DNA of 64,000 bases from GCA-2705995 sp965661625 (GTDB taxonomy: Bacteria; Bacteroidota; Bacteroidia; Flavobacteriales_G; Salibacteraceae): positions 186,001-250,000 of the forward strand of contig CBFIEM010000002.1 of assembly GCA_965661625.1 (NCBI GenBank). Reading direction: 5' to 3'. The notes below the pieces were generated by a model. It was not told where the DNA came from. It worked only from the letters and a program-made list of their open reading frames with translations, and did not search any database. This document shows positions 1-8,396 of the stretch, piece by piece. Position numbers and translations under genes: made by a program. Every line of letters starts with the position of its first letter. Position 1 is the stretch's first letter.

Positions 1-784
1 AAACAGGACATGTAACGTGTTGAAAGGTTTCTTCAGTCATGGTGTTTTCCAAAAGCTCTTGAAGTTGTGGTAGGGCTTCTAAGCGGTATTTAGTATCCCA
101 GAATTGCTTCACTAGCGGTGGCGCATCATAGCTCTTGTAGTTACTTCCAAATACGAATTGTGCAATCTCAAGTCCCCAAGGGTCATTTAATAATTTGGCG
201 GTAGGGTCTGCTATTTCGATATTCGGACTATACAACATCAATCCAGCTATTTCGGGATATAATGCTGCTAGCTTTAATGCTAATGTAGCACCAGTTGACA
301 CCGCCGCAATTACAACACTATCTCCCAATTCTTTAGCAATTGCGTAGGCATATTGGGCTGAACGGAATGTGCTATCTGCATTGTAATTAATCAGCGGTTC
401 TTGCTCCTTTAGTCCATGCGCATGCAAACGCGATAGGTAAAGGTTAGCTCGGAGTTTATTTGCTACAGCAAAACTAGTTGGGTTTCCCTCTTCATGTGTT
501 GCTGAAAAGCCATGCAGGTAAAGCACACTATAACGTGTTTTCCGAGGTATAGAATCCTTGTTGTAAAAGTGAATGGAAGCACTGCAACCGTCCCGAATAG
601 CATACGTTGATTCGTGCTTGACAACGAGTTTTGAAAGCCCTTCTATTTCCGCTTTTATTGGTGGAAGCGAAGGGTTAATAGGGCTCATGTTTTCCACACT
701 AGGCCCAAGCACAAAAAGTCCTGCAATTATAACGGCAAAAGCGAGGATTATCCTACTTAATTTTTTCACAGACGGAAGGTACAT
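1..784 (-). CDS. alpha/beta hydrolase, partial (runs off the window)
   Basis: The reading frame is open from the ATG at 784 to the window edge, so the C-terminus is missing. An N-terminal hydrophobic segment (about residues 9-28) suggests a signal anchor. The fold is recognised from an LHGFSATHEEG oxyanion-type turn and a nucleophile-elbow segment AAVSTGATL, which has Ala instead of the first Gly of GxSxG. The catalytic Asp and His would lie beyond the window. The start codon overlaps the stop of the upstream TIGR02757 gene as TGATG, so the two are probably translationally coupled. The substrate cannot be inferred; a carboxylesterase or monoacylglycerol-lipase-like role is possible. Confidence 0.8.
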   Translation of the reverse strand, partial: MYLPSVKKLSRIILAFAVIIAGLFVLGPSVENMSPINPSLPPIKAEIEGLSKLVVKHESTYAIRDGCSASIHFYNKDSIPRKTRYSVLYLHGFSATHEEGNPTSFAVANKLRANLYLSRLHAHGLKEQEPLINYNADSTFRSAQYAYAIAKELGDSVVIAAVSTGATLALKLAALYPEIAGLMLYSPNIEIADPTAKLLNDPWGLEIAQFVFGSNYKSYDAPPLVKQFWDTKYRLEALPQLQELLENTMTEETFQHVTCPV

Positions 785-1563
785 CAAGCGGCATTAATTC
801 CATATGCGCCAATACCGAATAATGCAAAATCGTATTTGATTGGATCTTGTGGGTCGAGTTTTCGGAGGGAATTGGTTAGCTCCATTGCGGATTTCCAATC
901 CTGCTGTTTTCGCTTGAGCAAGCCTAGTTTTCTTCCGACATTACCCGTATGTACGTCTAAGGGTATGAGTAATTCACTGGGTTGGATGTTTTTCCAAAGG
1001 CCAAAATCAACACCATTTTTGCTTGGTCTAACCATCCAACGAAGAAACATATTGAGCCGTTTTGCCGAACTGCCTTTGTTGGGATCTGAAATGTGTTTTC
1101 TAGTGCGGTCTAGATGGGCAACTTCGAAAAAAGTAGCCTTAAACTGATGCAGGTTTTCTTTCATGCTATGACCGTTCAACATCACCGACTCTAATCCATC
1201 ACCCACCAGATAAATACGTTGCAGTGCACGGCAAAAGCAACTTAAATCGTCGAATTGAAATGTGCGATGAACAAAACCTTGAAACATTTTTAAGTCATGC
1301 TCTTGATGGTTTGTAATAAAGTCAAATGGCGCGTTATCCATTAGAGACATGAGTGTAGAAGCATTTCTAATAATGGTTTTTCGATGCCCCCATGCTAATG
1401 TTGCGCTAAAAAAAGCAGCTATTTCAATATCCTCTTTTCGAGTAAAACGTTTTGGAACTGAAATAGGATCGTCTTCTATAAACCAAGATCGTTCGAAATA
1501 ATCAGCCTTTTCATCTAAAAACTGATGAAGCTCCTTTTGATTATTAAATTTAGATAGTTCCAT
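784..1563 (-). CDS. TIGR02757 (DUF2400) family protein
   Basis: A 259-residue soluble protein recognised by the family's N-terminal block (SATLAWGHRKTIIRNA around residues 53-68) and the C-terminal PLDVHTGNVGRKLGLL block around 198-213. The family is widespread in Bacteroidota and of unknown biochemical role; the helical layout and the late LDVHTGNVGR segment recall HhH-GPD-type DNA glycosylase proteins, but this is only resemblance. The start overlaps the end of the upstream ABC ATPase gene by 14 bases and its stop overlaps the next start, so it is the middle gene of a three-gene operon. No signal peptide is visible. Confidence 0.85.
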   Translation of the reverse strand: MELSKFNNQKELHQFLDEKADYFERSWFIEDDPISVPKRFTRKEDIEIAAFFSATLAWGHRKTIIRNASTLMSLMDNAPFDFITNHQEHDLKMFQGFVHRTFQFDDLSCFCRALQRIYLVGDGLESVMLNGHSMKENLHQFKATFFEVAHLDRTRKHISDPNKGSSAKRLNMFLRWMVRPSKNGVDFGLWKNIQPSELLIPLDVHTGNVGRKLGLLKRKQQDWKSAMELTNSLRKLDPQDPIKYDFALFGIGAYGINAA

Positions 1564-2197
1564 CCCTAATGATGAGCGAACGGTCAGCCTTAGCCGCTAG
1601 CTCCTTGTTATGCGTAACGATGACAAACGTTTGATTGAAGCGCTCGCGAAGTTCAAAGAACAAGTTGTGAAGTTCCTCAGCGGTTTTTGAGTCTAGGTTG
1701 CCACTAGGTTCATCAGCTAAAACAACATCGGGTTTATTGATAAGGGCCCGAGCAACGGCAACCCGTTGTTGCTCTCCGCCAGATAGAGCAGACGGCTTAT
1801 GATCCAAGCGATCACTGAGCCCCAAGTAGTTCAGCAATTCTTTTGCCTCTTGTTCTGTTTTTTGCTTGTTTTTACCTGCCAAGAATGCAGGAATACAAAC
1901 ATTTTCTAATGAAGTAAATTCCGGCAAGAGGTGGTGGAATTGAAAAATGAATCCGATGTGGCGATTTCGGAATGCTGCCAAGGCATTGTCTTTTAATGCA
2001 AAAACATCCGTGTTATTGATCAATACTGAACCTGAATCTGACCGGTCCAGCGTTCCAATAATTTGAAGTAGGGTTGATTTACCTGCCCCGGAAGCACCTA
2101 CGATAGCAACGATTTCTCCCTGTTTAATTTCAAGGTCAACTCCTTTTAAAACTTGGAGTTTTCCGTAAGATTTTTTTAACTGACTTACCCGAATCAT
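1550..2197 (-). CDS. lolD: ABC transporter ATP-binding protein, LolD-like
   Basis: A 215-residue ATPase with Walker A GASGAGKS (34-41), Q-loop Gln86, signature LSGGEQQRV (138-146), Walker B ending in ADEP (about 161-164) and the H-loop THN near residue 195. Length and motifs fit the LolD/MacB/FtsE group that powers lipoprotein release or efflux; LolD with LolCE extracts lipoproteins from the inner membrane. No permease gene is adjacent, which is common for lolD in Bacteroidota, so the lipoprotein role is inferred from family similarity only. It is the first gene of an operon with the TIGR02757 and hydrolase genes and is divergent from sucC. Confidence 0.85.
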   Translation of the reverse strand: MIRVSQLKKSYGKLQVLKGVDLEIKQGEIVAIVGASGAGKSTLLQIIGTLDRSDSGSVLINNTDVFALKDNALAAFRNRHIGFIFQFHHLLPEFTSLENVCIPAFLAGKNKQKTEQEAKELLNYLGLSDRLDHKPSALSGGEQQRVAVARALINKPDVVLADEPSGNLDSKTAEELHNLFFELRERFNQTFVIVTHNKELAAKADRSLIIRDGTI

Positions 2198-2272
2198 ATC
2201 TTTTTCCTAGAGCGGGCCAAGATACGATATTGAATAGATGTGTTTATCCTTTCTAACCTGTTTCAAAGTTTA

Positions 2273-2280
2273 TACTTTTG
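2273..2280 (+). promoter_or_regulatory. Bacteroidota -7 box (TACTTTTG) for sucC
   Basis: Exact match to the TAnnTTTG consensus of the primary sigma factor of this phylum, 41 bases before the sucC ATG, implying a leader of roughly 35 bases. No clear -33 TTTG box was seen. Confidence 0.5.
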
Positions 2281-2321
2281 ACGTGCTTAAAATCAACAAG
2301 AACTTTACACCCGTATAGAAA

Positions 2322-3512
2322 ATGAATTTACACGAATATCAAGGGAAATCGGTGCTTGCAGACTACGGCGTTCGCATTCAACGTGGAGTAGTTGCGAATA
2401 CCGCTGCTGAAGCAGTAGCAGCTGCAAAGAAATTACAAGAAGAAACTGGAACCGGTTGGTGGGTTATTAAAGCCCAAATTCACGCAGGTGGCCGTGGTAA
2501 AGGCGGTGGGGTTAAGTTGGCTAAATCTATTGAAGAGGTAGAGAAAATAGCAGGTGAGATAATCGGAATGGATTTGATCACACCACAAACACCACCAGAA
2601 GGTAAGCTAGTGAGCAAAGTACTGGTTGCAGAAGATGTTTATTACCCTGGAGATAATGAGCCAGAAGAATACTACATGTCTGTGCTTATGAACCGTGCTA
2701 CTGGTCGTAATATGATCATGTATTCTACAGAAGGTGGAATGGATATAGAAACTGTAGCTGAGGAGACACCACATTTAATTTTTACTGAAGAAGTGGACCC
2801 AGCAGTTGGTCTGCAAGGGTTTCAAGCACGTAAAATTGCTTTCAACCTCGGCCTTTCTGGCGGGGCGATGAAAGAGATGGTGAAGTTTGTAACGGCACTG
2901 TACAAAGCTTATGTGGGGGCAGATGCATCTCTATTTGAAATTAATCCGGTATTGAAAACATCGGATGACAAGATATTAGCAGTAGATTCAAAAGTGACTA
3001 TCGATGATAATTCATTGTTCCGTCACAAAGATTTAGCTGCAATGCGTGATACTTCTGAAGAGGATCCAACAGAAGTAGAAGCAGGAGAGCATGGATTAAA
3101 CTATGTGAAGCTTGACGGAAACGTAGGCTGCATGGTTAATGGTGCTGGTTTAGCAATGGCTACTATGGATATCATTAAACTTTCTGGCGGAGAACCAGCA
3201 AACTTCTTGGATGTTGGAGGTACAGCAAATGCTGAACGTGTAGAAAAAGCGTTTAAGATTATCCTGAAAGATGATAATGTAAAAGCAATTTTGGTTAACA
3301 TCTTTGGTGGTATTGTACGTTGTGATCGTGTAGCCCAAGGGGTTGTTGATGCCTACAAGAATATTGGTGACATCAAGGTGCCTATCATTGTGCGTTTGCA
3401 AGGAACAAATGCAGAAGAAGCTAAGAAGTTGATTGATGAATCAGGATTAAAAGTAATGTCGGCAGTACTATTACAAGAAGCTGCAGATGCTGTTAAAGAA
3501 GTATTGGCCTAG
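2322..3512 (+). CDS. sucC: succinate--CoA ligase, ADP-forming, beta subunit
   Basis: A 396-residue protein of the length expected for SucC. It has the N-terminal MNLHEYQ start, an ATP-grasp fold with the glycine-rich loop AGGRGKGGG (55-63), and the C-terminal ligase domain with NIFGGIVRCDRVAQG, the region that receives the phosphoryl group from the alpha-subunit histidine. It catalyses the substrate-level phosphorylation step of the TCA cycle, succinyl-CoA + ADP + Pi to succinate + ATP + CoA. The alpha-subunit gene sucD is not adjacent; a terminator follows directly, so sucC appears monocistronic, as is usual in Bacteroidota. Confidence 0.97.
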   Translation: MNLHEYQGKSVLADYGVRIQRGVVANTAAEAVAAAKKLQEETGTGWWVIKAQIHAGGRGKGGGVKLAKSIEEVEKIAGEIIGMDLITPQTPPEGKLVSKVLVAEDVYYPGDNEPEEYYMSVLMNRATGRNMIMYSTEGGMDIETVAEETPHLIFTEEVDPAVGLQGFQARKIAFNLGLSGGAMKEMVKFVTALYKAYVGADASLFEINPVLKTSDDKILAVDSKVTIDDNSLFRHKDLAAMRDTSEEDPTEVEAGEHGLNYVKLDGNVGCMVNGAGLAMATMDIIKLSGGEPANFLDVGGTANAERVEKAFKIILKDDNVKAILVNIFGGIVRCDRVAQGVVDAYKNIGDIKVPIIVRLQGTNAEEAKKLIDESGLKVMSAVLLQEAADAVKEVLA

Positions 3513-3531
3513 TTTTTAGGTTTCAATTCAT

Positions 3532-3562
3532 AAAAAAAGCCCCGATTTTCGGGGCTTTTTTT
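3532..3562 (+). terminator. Rho-independent terminator after sucC (bidirectional)
   Basis: The stem AAGCCCCGA/TCGGGGCTT with a short T-rich loop is flanked by an A-run and a T-run. It lies between the convergent sucC and AlkD-like genes, so it can serve both strands. Confidence 0.85.
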
Positions 3563-3664
3563 GTGTTCAACAAACCCAATTGAACACGAGACTGAAACTG
3601 AAAAGAGCAAGGGACTGAATAAATCCCTTAACAGTTTATTAACTAACATATTCTGTGCCAAAAA

Positions 3665-4330
3665 CTAAAGCAAGCGCAGGCCTTCTCGCTTGGCGAGGTT
3701 GCTGAGCTCATGGCTTTTGGCGAACGCTAGAACCCAGTTGGGGTTGTGCTTGCCGTACTGCCTTAATGCCCATCCAATTGCTTTTTGAATAAAGAAATCA
3801 GGGTCATTGAGGTTCGGGGTTATGGTGCTGGCTAAAAGGTCCTTTTGGGTTTTTAAGTTGTATTTTAATTGGTGAATTATAGCGACCCTTCTAACCCACA
3901 GGTTGTTTGAATGGGCCCAGTCGATCATGATTGTCTGCTGCTGTTGGCTATCGTTCATTAACGCAGCACCAACACCATTTGTTGCCAAGTAGTCAACCGT
4001 GTCCCACCAACTTTTTTGAGTAATAAGCTCAAGGTAAAACTTGGTTGAATCTGACAGTTTGTAGCACTTCCAATTTGTAGCGAGTTCTTGTGCACAGTAT
4101 TGAAGTTCGCGTTGCGGTTTGTTCCATAACTCATAAAGTAGAGGAATTGGATGCTCTGGCATGGGATGTATTGATGAAATAGATCTCAGGATTGATTTCC
4201 GCGTGGCTGATTGAATGCCGTAAAACGAAAATTGGTTCCTCATGTACTTTTCCATTTGTTTGGCGCGGCCTGAGTCTTGATGAGACTCAAACTCTTGCAC
4301 TAAAGCTTCAATAATGGGATGGATGTTCAT
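3665..4330 (-). CDS. DNA alkylation repair protein (AlkD-like, HEAT repeats)
   Basis: About 221 residues, all-helical, with the AlkD family pattern: an N-terminal KQMEKYMRNQFSFYGI segment, a WWDTVDYLATNGVGA block and a late FFIQKAIGWALRQYGK block. AlkD-type proteins excise bulky or cationic alkylated bases without flipping them, using a conserved Trp/Asp pair; the WWDTVD segment fits that site. I chose the ATG at 4330 (MNIHPIIEAL) rather than an upstream ATG at 4369 because the extra 13 residues look unlike the family and would run into the promoter space of the divergent gene at 4388. Confidence 0.85.
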   Translation of the reverse strand: MNIHPIIEALVQEFESHQDSGRAKQMEKYMRNQFSFYGIQSATRKSILRSISSIHPMPEHPIPLLYELWNKPQRELQYCAQELATNWKCYKLSDSTKFYLELITQKSWWDTVDYLATNGVGAALMNDSQQQQTIMIDWAHSNNLWVRRVAIIHQLKYNLKTQKDLLASTITPNLNDPDFFIQKAIGWALRQYGKHNPNWVLAFAKSHELSNLAKREGLRLL

Positions 4331-4387
4331 GTGTTTTAAGATATTACCTAATTTGTGGAGTAATAGCAAACTTAAGTAAGATACGGT

Positions 4388-5281
4388 ATGAAATTTACTA
4401 GCGTAATAGTCTTCGTTTTTTCAGTTTTGACATCAATCGCTCAGGATGTGGTTCATTTGGAAATTGATAATACCACCATGAATAATGGCGTAGAATGCCC
4501 GTGCTATGTGCTGTCAGTTGATGAAGCGAATTATGACGAGTTTAAACGAGCTGGTGAAAAGTGGATAGAAAGTCATACGCGTTCTAAGCCAACGGGAGAA
4601 GGAGTGCGGTCATTAACCGGTGTATATTTTAAGTCGCTAGAGCTTGATACGTTTTCATTGAATTATGCTTTTATATCACTCCGGGATGAGCCGAGGCTGG
4701 TAATTCATTTCAAACAGGATAGTCTTCTTGTGAGTAAGTCAAGTGTCACGCAAGATGCAATTATCTATAAGGAGCTTCGTCGTTTCGGCTATGAAGTATA
4801 TCATGAATTATTAGAAGATAAAATTAAAGTGCAGAGCTCCAAGGTGAAAGATAAGGAGCGCGAACTTAAACGACTTGAGAATGATTTAAAAGGAGTAAAA
4901 AAGGACATTGATAAAGAGAATCTGGAGATAAATGACCGTAACCGTGATATAGGTGTTATCGAAGGTAATATTCAGAATTATGCTACAGAAATCGGGAAGT
5001 TAAAAGGTCAAATTAGCAGTGCGCAAGACAAGGAAGTTAAAAGCAATTTGAAGTCCAGTCTAAAAGATAAAGAGCACGACAAGAAGAAAGCGTTGAAAGA
5101 AATAGAAAAGCACCAAAGTAAAATTGCGAACCTAGAGTCGGATATACACCAACTGAAATTCGAACAAAATCAAATTGAGGTATCAATTTCGAATCAGCAA
5201 AAGGAAATTATTCAAGAGACGAATACGTTAAAAGCTCTTGAAGAATTAGCAAAAAAATATAAGAAGCTCGCCCGTGATTAA
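4388..5281 (+). CDS. secreted coiled-coil protein of unknown function
   Basis: A 297-residue protein with a signal peptide (about 1-18, ending SIAQD), a globular region to about residue 140 and a long, highly charged coiled coil from about 148 to 295 rich in Lys, Glu and Asp heptads. I do not recognise the family. The export signal places it in the periplasm or outside. Its last four bases overlap the stop of the convergent PEBP lipoprotein gene. The coiled coil could act as a spacer or oligomerisation rod; no catalytic motif is visible. Confidence 0.75.
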   Translation: MKFTSVIVFVFSVLTSIAQDVVHLEIDNTTMNNGVECPCYVLSVDEANYDEFKRAGEKWIESHTRSKPTGEGVRSLTGVYFKSLELDTFSLNYAFISLRDEPRLVIHFKQDSLLVSKSSVTQDAIIYKELRRFGYEVYHELLEDKIKVQSSKVKDKERELKRLENDLKGVKKDIDKENLEINDRNRDIGVIEGNIQNYATEIGKLKGQISSAQDKEVKSNLKSSLKDKEHDKKKALKEIEKHQSKIANLESDIHQLKFEQNQIEVSISNQQKEIIQETNTLKALEELAKKYKKLARD

Positions 5282-6123
5282 GGATTGTATTTCCCAATGA
5301 TTGAATTCTGAGTAATCAAAGAAGCAGCAGCAAAACTCGGGAGTTGTGCATAATCCGCAGATCCAATACTCAGTGTATCATCGAGTGCATACAAAGTAAT
5401 ACTGTAGTTGTGAAGGCTAGGAGGGAAGGGGCCTGTATAGCTTTTTCCGAAGTCGCTTTCACCTTTTGTTACTCCGAGATTTTGCCAAGACTCAGACTCG
5501 GCAATGTTGAGTTTAGTGGGTGGTATATTCCACACCGCCCAATGTATTGCATTATTTGCATCGAGGTCAACCATGATAATCGCCATAGTCACTGTAGTTC
5601 TTGGAATACGGGTGATTACCAGGGATGGACTTACATTTCCAGAGTCTTTGTGCACGCGTGATTCGAATATACTATCAGCAGGGTTAATCAAAGGGCTGTA
5701 GAACAGTGGCGGTTTTGGTATGTAAGGCATTACCGTAAGTTCAAAGTTCTTGTAAAAACCAAACTCCCCATCTGTAGCCCAAATACGTATGGAATATGAA
5801 TTATTGCTACCGAAAGTAAATTCCTGTTTCGTTCTGATGTAGATTGAATCTAACTCAAAGAGGTCATTATTTGCACTACCTGGACCTCCTGATAAACGGT
5901 ATTCAAGGGTGTCGTTATTCGGGTCTAAACCAGTTAATTCTCCTACAATGGTTCCTGCCGGAAGCATTTCTTCAATCACTTGATTGGAAAGAAGAATATC
6001 ATAAGGAGGCTCATTCTTTTCGGTAGGATCTGGAGTTAGGTCTAGCGGAGTTGCCGGACCAGGTTCTTTTTCACAACTTACAAAAAGGGTAATACTTATG
6101 AGTGCAAGGATCCAGGTTTTCAT
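5278..6123 (-). CDS. lipoprotein with cadherin-like and YbhB/YbcL (PEBP) domains
   Basis: A 281-residue lipoprotein: lipobox LFVSC with Cys17, a low-complexity linker, a cadherin-like beta domain (about 43-131, with a LDPNNDTLEYRLSG calcium-loop-like segment) and a C-terminal domain (138-281) matching the YbhB/YbcL branch of the phosphatidylethanolamine-binding protein family. Supporting PEBP motifs are NVSPSL (163-168), HWAVWNIPP (194-202), YTGPFPPS (229-236) and the YSITLYALD strand (240-248). YbhB-type proteins bind anionic ligands in a pocket, but their role is unknown. Surface display of this fold on a cadherin stalk is unusual. It is followed closely by nothing downstream and preceded by the secreted 391-residue gene, six bases upstream. 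Confidence 0.8.
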   Translation of the reverse strand: MKTWILALISITLFVSCEKEPGPATPLDLTPDPTEKNEPPYDILLSNQVIEEMLPAGTIVGELTGLDPNNDTLEYRLSGGPGSANNDLFELDSIYIRTKQEFTFGSNNSYSIRIWATDGEFGFYKNFELTVMPYIPKPPLFYSPLINPADSIFESRVHKDSGNVSPSLVITRIPRTTVTMAIIMVDLDANNAIHWAVWNIPPTKLNIAESESWQNLGVTKGESDFGKSYTGPFPPSLHNYSITLYALDDTLSIGSADYAQLPSFAAASLITQNSIIGKYNP

Positions 6124-6129
6124 GTGTCT

Positions 6130-7305
6130 TTATTTCGAACGAATTTCTTGAAATTCAGTGGGATTAAAAAATTTATTCTTGTTCTCTTGTAAAAGAAGGT
6201 GATGTTCAAGAAGTAAAGCGAGTTCAAATGCCCTGCATCGGTATGGCATTTTATATAAGTTCAGTAATTCTGTAAACCTTCTAAAATATAGTGGCAGCGT
6301 AGAGCCAGCATTGGCAATAAAAAAATGCAATGTTCCAGGTTCTGGAATTTTAAGGGAATAATCGCTCATAGGAATTGCTAAACGCATCAATGCAGAATGG
6401 AGCAAGAGTGCATCCCAACCTTCAGCTTTGTCTAGTTGGGTTTTGCAGGCATCAATTACCGCCGGTTTTAAACGATTGATTTGCGGGTGATTGTTATTCG
6501 CCACCATGCGTGCATAATGGTAAAGGATTACAGAAGTTCGCTGGTAATGAGGAGCAATCAGGTTGGGGCGTTTTTGGTAGTCTTTAGACTCTAGAGAATG
6601 GGAGATAACCGCTACACTAGCAGAATCGGCTGCAGTAAATGGCAGGTTAAAATGGCCATTAAAAATCATGATATTACTCATTACACACACGTCGAAATCA
6701 ACGGGCATGTTCAGTCCAAACCAGCTCGAGTATGCAGGAAGTTTCCTGTATTTACGCAACGTTCCTTTTGCTTTGTTTTTATCCGTGTTGATGTGGTTTT
6801 GCATCCTTGATTTAGCCAACAATGCACTTTGTTTATCATTCAAATTGGTGATGAGAAGAGATGTGTCATCTAAATCATCAGGTAGGGCATAATGTGAACG
6901 CTTACTCCATGATGAATTCGGAAAATGCCTGTTGACCTTGGGGATCCAGAAATTGTAAGTATACATTGGAGGTTTCGCACTGTAGTCTTGGTAGTTCTGC
7001 CTAATCCCATTTTGAACGCTATCAATAGTTAATCTAAGGCTGTCAGATAATCCATGTGGTAGATTAGCCAACGTGAAATCTATTAAAGCGGGGAAAAAGA
7101 TGTTGTCATCGTCACGCCATTTGCCTTTTTGCCTGCGTTCAGAAGGAAACAAACCGTCATGATAGAATGGGTGATTAAGTGTTTGTTCAGCACGCAGTTG
7201 TTGAACGAGAGATGCAACCGTAGCGCGTTCTTGAGCCAGACTAATTAGCGGAGCAAAGAGCAACACAATCCACCAACAAGCGCTATGGCATAACCAATTC
7301 CTCAT
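6130..7305 (-). CDS. secreted protein of unknown function, 391 residues
   Basis: It has an N-terminal signal peptide (hydrophobic stretch about 10-23, probable cleavage after SLAQ) followed by a mostly helical protein. Visible features are a KWRDDDNIFFPALI segment (62-75), an acidic LPDDLDDTSLL motif and a Trp/Tyr-rich KPPMYTYNFW segment. The DDLDDTS and acidic-helix patterns loosely recall alpha/alpha-toroid proteins such as terpene cyclases, but no diagnostic motif is complete, so I assign no function. The gene ends six bases before the PEBP lipoprotein start, so the two probably form one transcript. Confidence 0.7.
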   Translation of the reverse strand: MRNWLCHSACWWIVLLFAPLISLAQERATVASLVQQLRAEQTLNHPFYHDGLFPSERRQKGKWRDDDNIFFPALIDFTLANLPHGLSDSLRLTIDSVQNGIRQNYQDYSAKPPMYTYNFWIPKVNRHFPNSSWSKRSHYALPDDLDDTSLLITNLNDKQSALLAKSRMQNHINTDKNKAKGTLRKYRKLPAYSSWFGLNMPVDFDVCVMSNIMIFNGHFNLPFTAADSASVAVISHSLESKDYQKRPNLIAPHYQRTSVILYHYARMVANNNHPQINRLKPAVIDACKTQLDKAEGWDALLLHSALMRLAIPMSDYSLKIPEPGTLHFFIANAGSTLPLYFRRFTELLNLYKMPYRCRAFELALLLEHHLLLQENKNKFFNPTEFQEIRSK

Positions 7306-7329
7306 ATTGCTCAGAAGCGATGCCGCCAG

Positions 7330-7509
7330 CTACGCTGATCGCTTAAAGATAACGGCGAATTGTTTTCGTGGCCCTTCATAACTGAGCAAAAAGAATAGAA
7401 TTCCAAATTGGAATGAGAGTTTAGTTGGGTCTATTAAACCGATAAGCAAAAAGGTAAGGGCAAGTGTTCCAAAAAAGTAACTAAATCCAACTGGAAATGA
7501 TGTTTTCAT
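7330..7509 (-). CDS. small membrane protein, 59 residues
   Basis: A short open frame from ATG at 7509 to TAG at 7330 fills an otherwise empty gap. It encodes MKTSFPVGFSYFFG followed by two hydrophobic segments (about 10-25 and 33-43) separated by DPTKLS, and a basic tail ending in FKRSA. The positive-inside pattern (Lys/Arg-rich C-terminus) and hydrophobicity argue for a real two-helix inner-membrane protein. I see no strong ribosome binding site, which is normal in Bacteroidota. It is the same strand as its neighbours; function unknown. Confidence 0.5.
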   Translation of the reverse strand: MKTSFPVGFSYFFGTLALTFLLIGLIDPTKLSFQFGILFFLLSYEGPRKQFAVIFKRSA

Positions 7510-7576
7510 GTGTGTTAAGTTTGGGTTTGTCGAAGATACAAAAACAAAATTTCAGACAAATTTAGCAGGCAATTGT

Positions 7577-8338
7577 TCAAGGTAATTTCTCGAATACCTG
7601 ATTTTCAATTCGTTGCACCCATTTTTCATACATGAGTTTAGATGGATGTAGTCCATCATTAGCAACCCACTCAGGGTTCTTCAGCCCCAACTCAGTAATG
7701 TCAGTAATTGAGTAGAAGTCAATGTTATGAGCTTCACAGAGGCGTTGGCAACTGGCATTGAATTGATTAATTTCTTCGGTAATTTGATCTTGATTTGCTA
7801 ACCCAAAAGGAGTAAAACCATAGTTTGGAATACTAAGGACAAATATGTGATAAGGATCTCCACCTGTTTTGTTTAGGGCGTATTGTAACAGGGTTTCAAA
7901 ATCTTTCTCGAATGCCTTAGCTGAAAGGCCACGATATTGATTATTTACCCCAATAAGCAAGCTCACTAAATTGTATGAAACGTCAGTTGCTACTGTATCT
8001 AAAGCTTCCAAGAGTTCGAATGACGTCCATCCGGTTTTGGCGATTACCTTGGTTGAAATCGTCAGTTCATGGTTTTTAACCAGTGTGTTAGCCAGTTGGT
8101 TTGGCCAATTGTTCTCAGGATCAACGGATTCGCCAATGGTGTAGCTATCACCCAATGCGAGGTAGGTTATTTTACGTGTTTTTTCATTTGCGATGACCTC
8201 TGATGAAGAGCTATTTTTGATAGCAGTGCAGCGACAAAACAAGGATGCGACTAGCAATAAAATAGTGGGTACATGAGTACTTCTTATTGCATCTTTGTAC
8301 GTCGGGAAATGGTCTAAGAATAGTGAAGGTTTTATCAT
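7577..8338 (-). CDS. SGNH/GDSL-type esterase, exported or membrane-anchored
   Basis: It has the SGNH hydrolase blocks: LALGDSYT with the nucleophile Ser, a LIGVNNQY block III (Asn) and NDGLHPS with the catalytic Asp-x-x-His near the C-terminus. The Gly of block II is less clear. These enzymes hydrolyse ester bonds of acylated sugars, lipids or lysophospholipids; substrate unknown. A hydrophobic run VPTILLLVASLFCRC could be a signal peptide or lipobox. I chose the ATG at 8338 because it puts this run nearer the N-terminus; an in-frame ATG at 8377 is possible and would leave only 19 bases to the divergent TetR gene. Confidence 0.8.
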   Translation of the reverse strand: MIKPSLFLDHFPTYKDAIRSTHVPTILLLVASLFCRCTAIKNSSSSEVIANEKTRKITYLALGDSYTIGESVDPENNWPNQLANTLVKNHELTISTKVIAKTGWTSFELLEALDTVATDVSYNLVSLLIGVNNQYRGLSAKAFEKDFETLLQYALNKTGGDPYHIFVLSIPNYGFTPFGLANQDQITEEINQFNASCQRLCEAHNIDFYSITDITELGLKNPEWVANDGLHPSKLMYEKWVQRIENQVFEKLP

Positions 8339-8396
8339 ACCCAACTCAATATATAAAGATTCCGTAAATTGATTCATCTACAAGCAGTTATCCGCG

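Noticed and set aside
836..1147. 103-residue plus-strand frame inside the TIGR02757 gene
   Set aside because: Complete overlap with a conserved gene on the other strand; shadow frame.
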